Shown here: one piece after another, positions 60,022 through 64,000 of the stretch
How the letters are laid out: each line of letters begins with the position of its first letter
Numbering within the stretch: the stretch's first letter is position 1
Source: RYN-230 sp963768945
GTDB taxonomy: Bacteria; Actinomycetota; Actinomycetes; Streptosporangiales; Streptosporangiaceae
DNA: 64,000 bases
Direction: 5' to 3'
NCBI GenBank assembly: GCA_963768945.1
Contig: CAVYJW010000008.1
Location: forward strand, 930,001-994,000
Notes under the pieces: generated by a model
What the model was told of the DNA's origin: nothing
The model's input: only the letters and a program-made list of their open reading frames with translations
Databases searched by the model: none
Translations under genes and position numbers: made by a program

Positions 60022-60833
60022 CAGGCGGCGTCGTGGAAGACGAGCCCCAGGGTGAACCGCTGCCCGGATCGGATGACGGACACGCCGTGCCGGACCGGAG
60101 CCGCCGACCAGCCGCGCCGGGACTCCACGGGGCGGTCGCGGGTGGTGAAGACCAGGCCGTGCCCGTGCGGGATGAGGGTGGCCGTGCCGCGGGACTGGGC
60201 GCGCGGCCGCTGCTCGTAGAGCAGGAACTCCCCGCCGGTGTGGTCGGCGCCCGGGCGGCTGAGATTGATCACGACCTGCAGCGGGAACACCAGGTCGCCG
60301 TACAGATCACGGTGCAGGGCGTTCCAGTCCCCGGCCCGGTACCGCAGCAAGATCGCCGTGGACTTGGTCTGCCCCGCGGCGTGGCACGCCTCCAGCCAGT
60401 CATCGAGGCGGTCCGGCCACGGCGCCGGGCGGCTGAGCCGGGTCCACCAGTCGCGGGCGATCGGCAGCAGCTTCGGGTAGAGGGCCTGCTTCAGCGCGGT
60501 GACGGCCTCGGGGAACGGCCGGCTGAAGTAGCGGTACTCCCCTTCGCCGAAGCGGTGCCGGGCCATGTTGACCGTGGACCGGAACCGGGTGCCGTCGGGA
60601 TAGAGGGCGGCGATCGCAGCCGCCTCCTCGGCGGTGAGCAGCGGCCCGGTCAGGCCGCAGCCGTGGCCGTCCAGGCTGGCGCGGACCGCCTCCCAGTCGG
60701 TGGCCTCGACGCGCGCCTGCCACCTCCCGGCCGGATCCGCGGCGACCGCGCCGGTGCTGGCGGTGCCGGAGCTGGCGGTGCTGGTGCCGGCGGTGCCGGT
60801 GCCGGTGCCGGCGGTGCTGGTGCCGGGGCTCAT
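60021..60833 (-). CDS. 2OG-Fe(II) oxygenase
   Basis: 270 residues. The iron-binding facial triad is visible as HRDLYGD (His and Asp) and the distal His in RHGVSVIRSGQRFTLGLVFHD with the 2OG-binding Arg. PFPLQVVINLSRPGADHTGGEFLLYEQ is typical of the prolyl-4-hydroxylase-like group. Coupling by ATGA overlap to a DNA methyl-cysteine methyltransferase suggests oxidative DNA or RNA demethylation or a related repair role, by context. AGGAGG lies five bases before ATG 60833. Its N-terminal 35 residues are a Thr/Gly/Ser repeat. Confidence 0.85.
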   Translation of the reverse strand: MSPGTSTAGTGTGTAGTSTASSGTASTGAVAADPAGRWQARVEATDWEAVRASLDGHGCGLTGPLLTAEEAAAIAALYPDGTRFRSTVNMARHRFGEGEYRYFSRPFPEAVTALKQALYPKLLPIARDWWTRLSRPAPWPDRLDDWLEACHAAGQTKSTAILLRYRAGDWNALHRDLYGDLVFPLQVVINLSRPGADHTGGEFLLYEQRPRAQSRGTATLIPHGHGLVFTTRDRPVESRRGWSAAPVRHGVSVIRSGQRFTLGLVFHDAA

Positions 60834-61441
60834 GGTGCCTCCTCCAGAGTGAGCAGGGTGCGCTTGGCGTCGGGGCCGCCGAGGTAGCCGCCCATGCTGC
60901 CGTCGGCGCGGACCACGCGGTGACACGGCACCACCACCGGCAGCGGGTTGGTCGCGCAGGCGGTGCCGACCGCGCGGACCGCTTTCGGGTTCCCCGCCAG
61001 CTGGGCGACGGCGGAGTAGCTGGCGGTGTGCCCGTAGCCGATCTCGGGCAGGTGGCCCAGCACCGCGCGGCGGAACCCGGCAGACAGCCGCCAGTCCAGC
61101 GGCAGGTCGAACGCGTGCCGGCGGCCCGCGAAATACTCGTCGAGTTCCCGTGCGGCCGTGTCCAGGCGGCCCGGGGCGCTGAGGATGCGCGGGCTGACCT
61201 TGTCCGCCAGTGTTTGCAGCACGGCGTCGTGGCCCTCTCGGGCGTAGGCCACCCGGATCAGGCCCTCCTCGGTCGCGGCCAGCAGCAGCGGGCCGACCGG
61301 GCTGTCGATGATGTGGTAGGCGACGTCGAGGATGCCGTCCTGGTGCGCCGCGGCGGCCAGCCGGGCGTGCAGCCGGCTCAGCTCCCCCGGGTCGCAGGGG
61401 AAGGCCTGGGCCAGGGCCACTGTCGTGTCATCCGTGTTCAT
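60830..61441 (-). CDS. Methylated-DNA-[protein]-cysteine S-methyltransferase (first copy)
   Basis: 203 residues from ATG 61441, which has AAAGGAGAG eight bases upstream. The active-site PCHRV has Cys173, followed by MGGYLGG. An N-terminal DSPVGPLLLAATEEGLIRVAY segment completes the O6-alkylguanine-DNA alkyltransferase fold. It transfers alkyl groups from guanine to itself. The same frame is open far upstream through the sigma factor gene (see next entry). Confidence 0.88.
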   Translation of the reverse strand: MNTDDTTVALAQAFPCDPGELSRLHARLAAAAHQDGILDVAYHIIDSPVGPLLLAATEEGLIRVAYAREGHDAVLQTLADKVSPRILSAPGRLDTAARELDEYFAGRRHAFDLPLDWRLSAGFRRAVLGHLPEIGYGHTASYSAVAQLAGNPKAVRAVGTACATNPLPVVVPCHRVVRADGSMGGYLGGPDAKRTLLTLEEAP

Positions 61442-62146
61442 CGGGGCTCTCCTTTCGGTGCGGTCGTGGGTCCGGCGCGCCGGACAGCGGCGCGCCCACG
61501 GGCTTGGCCGCCAGTGCGCCGGGCGCCCTCGGAGGGCCCGGCGCCCCAGTGCGCCCGGCGCCCTCGGAGGGGCCGGCGTCGCCAGGAGGCTCGGCGCCCC
61601 AGGCGCCTGCGCCCGCAGGGGGCCCCCTGGGGGCCCGGCGGCGGCCGGATAGGAGCGGCGCAGACGGGCGATGCCGTCCGCGGCGGCGCGGCGGGCCGCC
61701 TCAGCCGTGCCGCCGAGGATGGCGGCCACCTCCGCGTACGACAGCCCCGTGAGGTAGTGGTAGGCGACGGCCTGTTTCTGCTTGGCGGGCAGCCGGGTGA
61801 TGGCGTCGGCCAGGTCGTCGTCGGCAACCAGGCCGACGCCCGCCGCGGCTGGGCCGCCGCCCGCGACCCCGGAGACCACGGTGGGGGTGTCTGGGGTCTC
61901 GGCCACCGGGATCGCGCGGCGAGCCGCCGCCCGGGTCACGTCGATGGCTTTGCGGTGGGCGATGGTAACCAGCCAGGCCTCGACGTTCGCGTCGGCCGGC
62001 AGGTCCGGATAGGCCTTCAGCGCGGACAGGAACGTTTCCGACCAGGCGTCGTCCGCGTCGGCGGGGCCGAGGATGGCCCGGCAGACCCGAAGCACGGTGC
62101 TCCCGTGCGCCGAGACGACCCTCTCGAACGGCGGCTTGCCTGTCAT
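60830..62146 (-). CDS. ECF-type sigma factor fused in frame to the DNA methyltransferase
   Basis: One uninterrupted 438-codon frame. Residues 1-165 form an ECF sigma factor: region 2 (FERVVSAHGSTVLRVCRAILGPADADDAWSETFLSALKAY...NVEAWLVTIAHRKAIDVTRAAARR) and region 4 (LPAKQKQAVAYHYLTGLSYAEVAAILGGTAEAARRAAADGIARLRR). A 70-residue Pro/Ala/Arg linker encoded by GC-rich repeats follows. The alkyltransferase domain begins at residue 236, with active Cys408. Whether a fusion is made or the internal start is used is unresolved; in related genomes the two are, to my knowledge, separate adjacent genes. Confidence 0.65.
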   Translation of the reverse strand: MTGKPPFERVVSAHGSTVLRVCRAILGPADADDAWSETFLSALKAYPDLPADANVEAWLVTIAHRKAIDVTRAAARRAIPVAETPDTPTVVSGVAGGGPAAAGVGLVADDDLADAITRLPAKQKQAVAYHYLTGLSYAEVAAILGGTAEAARRAAADGIARLRRSYPAAAGPPGGPLRAQAPGAPSLLATPAPPRAPGALGRRALRGRPAHWRPSPWARRCPARRTHDRTERRAPMNTDDTTVALAQAFPCDPGELSRLHARLAAAAHQDGILDVAYHIIDSPVGPLLLAATEEGLIRVAYAREGHDAVLQTLADKVSPRILSAPGRLDTAARELDEYFAGRRHAFDLPLDWRLSAGFRRAVLGHLPEIGYGHTASYSAVAQLAGNPKAVRAVGTACATNPLPVVVPCHRVVRADGSMGGYLGGPDAKRTLLTLEEAP

Positions 62147-62151
62147 GACTT

Positions 62152-62252
62152 GAAGACGTCCTGGATCCGGTTTCCGTGAGGTGTACCTGGGATCACCCTC
62201 CCACCGGCCGGCGTCCCGGGCATCTCACGGAACGCAGACCCGGCGCGTCTTC
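62152..62252. promoter_or_regulatory. Twin divergent promoter-like elements of the alkylation-repair divergon
   Basis: GAAGACG-N13-TTCCGTGAG occurs on the plus strand (62152-62158 and 62172-62180) and, with identical spacing, on the minus strand (62252-62246 and 62232-62224). Each copy reads toward one of the divergent genes. Written as an ECF promoter, GAAGAC and CGTGAG are 17 nt apart in both. Confidence 0.65.
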
Positions 62253-62285
62253 CAGGTACTGACGACGTGACCGAAGGAGCAAAAG

Positions 62286-62840
62286 ATGACAACCGAAACG
62301 GGTATGCGGGCGGACAGCCGGCGGACCGCCGGGGTGACGGCCGGCCACGTGAGGGCGGAGCATACGGTCCTGGCCACGCGGCTCGGCGAACTGACCATCG
62401 TGCGCGACGGCGGGCTGGTGACCGGCCTGTACTACCCGCACCACTGGTACAGGCCCAGCCCGGCCAGCTTCGGCCCGCGGACCGGCCGCGGCTTCGCGGA
62501 CGTGACGCGGCAACTCGGAGAGTACCTGGACGGCACCCGGACGCAGTTCGACCTGCCACTGGACGCCCGGGGCAGCGAGTTCCAGCAGCGCGTCTGGGAG
62601 CTGATCGAGGAGATTCCTTGCGGGCGCACGACCACCTACGGCGACCTGGCCCGGCGCCTCGGCGGGGACGCGAACGCCCGGGACGTGGGGGCCGCGGTGG
62701 GCCGCAATCCGCTGAGCATCCTGATCCCGTGCCACCGGGTGGTGGGCAGTACCGGCAAGTTGACCGGCTATGCCGGCGGCCTGGCCCGCAAGCGGGCGCT
62801 GCTGGACCTGGAGCGGACAGGCTCCCCGGGCCTGTGGTGA
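62286..62840 (+). CDS. Methylated-DNA-[protein]-cysteine S-methyltransferase (second copy)
   Basis: 184 residues. Active Cys149 lies in ILIPCHRVVGSTGKLTGYAGG; EFQQRVWELIEEIPCGRTTTYGDLARRLGG is the DNA-binding helix region. It repairs O6-alkylguanine by suicide transfer. GAAGGAGCAAAAG precedes the ATG. It is divergent from the sigma-alkyltransferase operon and shares its promoter-like element. Confidence 0.93.
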   Translation: MTTETGMRADSRRTAGVTAGHVRAEHTVLATRLGELTIVRDGGLVTGLYYPHHWYRPSPASFGPRTGRGFADVTRQLGEYLDGTRTQFDLPLDARGSEFQQRVWELIEEIPCGRTTTYGDLARRLGGDANARDVGAAVGRNPLSILIPCHRVVGSTGKLTGYAGGLARKRALLDLERTGSPGLW

Positions 62841-62942
62841 TGGGGCCCGTCGCGATGGGGCCCGTGGTGATGGCGCCCGTGGTGATGGCGCCCGCGGTGA
62901 TGAGGGCTGCGGTGATGAGGGCTGCGGTGATCTCCCGGTGAT
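62836..62942. repeat. 15- to 18-bp tandem repeats after the second alkyltransferase gene
   Basis: Variants of GGTGATGGCGCCC and GGTGATGAGGGCT alternate about seven times, beginning at the stop codon. Confidence 0.8.
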
Positions 62943-62993
62943 GAGGCCCGGGGGCCCGTCCTCGCGGCGGGATCCCGGGCGGTGGCGCCTGGG

Positions 62994-63509
62994 TCAGCGC
63001 TCGTAACTGCCGGGCGTCCAGGCGTGCGTGGCGACCCCGACGGCGTTCCACGCGTTGATCGTGATGATCAGGGCCAGCAGGGCGGCGACCTCGTCCGGGC
63101 CGTAGTGGGCCGCGACGGCCTCGTACGCCGCGTCGGGGACGTGGTCGCCGGCCATCAGCGTGACAGCCTCGGTGAACGCGAGCGCGGCCCGCTCGCGTTC
63201 GGAGAAGTACGGGGTGTCCTGCCAGGCGGAGATGCCGTACAGGCGCTGCTCGCTCTCGCCCACCGCCCGGGCGTCCTTGGTGTGCATGTCGATGCAGTAG
63301 GCGCAGCCGTTGAGCTGCGAGGCCCGGACCCGGACCAGCTCGCGCAGCTGGGCGTCGAAGCCCACCCCGTCCAGTTCCTTGGTGGCCGCCTTGTCCAGGT
63401 GAGCCAGGGCCCGGGCGAACCCCGCCGCGTGGCCATCGAAGTCAAGCCGGACCGGGATCGTGAACGCGGGCTGGGTGGTCGTCTCGCCGTGAGTTTGTGT
63501 GAGTGCCAT
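62994..63509 (-). CDS. Carboxymuconolactone decarboxylase/AhpD-family protein
   Basis: 171 residues. The redox CxxC is C69-x2-C72 in LNGCAYCIDMHTKDA, the AhpD signature, with flanking helices and INAWNAVGVATHAW near the end. Members reduce peroxides or act as peroxidase partners. It is divergent from the MocR gene, which may regulate it. Confidence 0.9.
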   Translation of the reverse strand: MALTQTHGETTTQPAFTIPVRLDFDGHAAGFARALAHLDKAATKELDGVGFDAQLRELVRVRASQLNGCAYCIDMHTKDARAVGESEQRLYGISAWQDTPYFSERERAALAFTEAVTLMAGDHVPDAAYEAVAAHYGPDEVAALLALIITINAWNAVGVATHAWTPGSYER

Positions 63510-63555
63510 AACCCCAACCTACGAGCCAGCCGGCGCACAAGTAAGCTCCACTTTC

Positions 63556-64000
63556 ATGCCAGAAACATGGGCCAGTTCCGGGGTGGACCTGCACCTGGAC
63601 CGGACCGGCCCGCGGGTGCGCGCCAGCCTCGAAGGCCAGCTCCGCGAGGCGGTCCGGTCCGGCCGGCTGGCGCCCGGGCTGCGCCTGCCCTCCTCCCGCT
63701 CGCTGGCCGCCGACCTTGGGGTGGCCCGCAACACCGTGGTCGACGCCTACGGGCAGCTGACGGCCGAGGGCTGGCTGGTCGCCCGGCAGGGCTCAGTCAC
63801 CCGGGTCGCCGGGCGGGCGCCCGCGGCGGAAGCCGTGCCCGCCCGCGCCGGGAGCGCCGCGGCGGTTGCGCTACGACCTTCGCCCCGGATCACCCGACGT
63901 GGCCGCCTTCCCCCGCTCCCGCTGGCTCGCCGCGGCACGCCGGGCCCTGAACACCGCCCCGGCTGAGGCGTTCGGCTATACCGCCGACGCCCGCGGCCGC
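63556..64000 (+). pseudogene. MocR/PdxR-family GntR-aminotransferase regulator, partial and frameshifted as assembled
   Basis: The GntR winged helix is intact (LEGQLREAVRSGRLAPGLRLPSSRSLAADLGVARNTVVDAYGQLTAEGWLVARQGSVTRVA). The first frame stops at 63966. From about 63863 the next frame reads RLRYDLRPGSPDVAAFPRSRWLAAARRALNTAPAEAFGYTADARGR, the conserved start of the MocR aminotransferase domain, up to the window edge. The frame change maps to a G/C-rich linker (63780-63862) and needs one extra base. MocR proteins bind PLP and regulate vitamin B6 or amino-acid genes. Confidence 0.82.

Noticed and set aside
1..64000. tRNA, rRNA, integrase, transposase or phage genes
   Set aside because: None was recognised on either strand; the accessory feel comes from tandem repeats, not from mobile elements.

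Overview
The window is very GC-rich (roughly 70 percent or more), uses GTG/TTG starts freely and carries hallmark actinobacterial genes: a sigma-R/RsrA thiol-stress pair, WhiB1, the PdtaS histidine kinase, Kgd (2-oxoglutarate decarboxylase), nickel superoxide dismutase with its maturation protease, a SigB/F/G-type sigma factor with an RsbW-like partner, and a BlaI regulator. It looks like chromosomal core DNA of a filamentous-type actinomycete (Streptosporangiales/Streptomyces-like). No phage, insertion sequence, CRISPR array, tRNA or rRNA was seen. A distinctive trait is the abundance of short GC-rich tandem repeats, both between genes and in frame inside low-complexity tails or loops of proteins.

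Layout. 1-117: 5' end of urocanate hydratase (hutU) running off the left edge. 0.4-4.0 kb: osmoprotectant (glycine betaine type) ABC importer operon. 4.4-5.2 kb: VIT/CCC1 metal transporter with a sigma-R-like promoter match upstream. 5.2-10 kb: GDP-mannose dehydratase divergent from glycosyltransferase, methyltransferase and a squalene-cyclase-like protein. 10.2-19.2 kb: a SAP-like small protein, methyltransferase, 3Fe-4S ferredoxin, MntP-like exporter, glyoxalase-fold protein, a bacterial serpin, a DapC-like aminotransferase, a nitrilase-family amidase, BlaI, DedA and a glutathionyl-hydroquinone-reductase homologue lacking the catalytic Cys. 19.3-30.5 kb: kgd and DUF6104, DUF4097/PadR pair, alanine-type aminotransferase, zinc-binding dehydrogenase, CGNR protein, APC permease. 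30.6-33.1 kb: sodX/sodN and the anti-sigma/sigma pair. 33.3-42 kb: membrane protein, diacylglycerol kinase, whiB1, pdtaS, a DasR-like regulator, bioY, DUF6314, an IlvG-like TPP enzyme, then low-complexity DNA. 42-53.2 kb: biotin carrier, accC, two HD-domain membrane proteins, rsrA/sigR, a methyltransferase-like protein, a DksA-like zinc finger, SRAP, aroA and rsgA; this parallels the Mycobacterium tuberculosis Rv3219-Rv3228 block (whiB1, pdtaS, TB7.3, rshA, sigH, SRAP, aroA, rsgA). 53.5-59.7 kb: aldo/keto reductase, hisN, CBS protein, short-chain dehydrogenase, membrane protein, GNAT remnant, ArsR regulator with ynfA. 59.2-62.8 kb: an alkylation-repair divergon. 63-64 kb: AhpD-like protein and the start of a MocR regulator.

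The most interesting locus is 59.2-62.8 kb. An ECF-type sigma factor reads in frame, without a stop, into a methylated-DNA cysteine methyltransferase. It is followed by an overlapping 2OG-Fe(II) oxygenase and an Ada-zinc-domain-like protein in which the usual methyl-acceptor Cys position is Gly. A second methyltransferase is divergent. The intergenic region carries two divergent copies of one bipartite promoter-like element, so the sigma factor may autoregulate both arms. This would be an adaptive-response circuit built on a sigma factor instead of an Ada activator; that is inference.

Three genes (SRAP, aldo/keto reductase, MocR) carry apparent single-base frame changes, all in the same sense (one extra base). 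They could be real decay, but a shared sequencing or assembly artefact should be excluded first.
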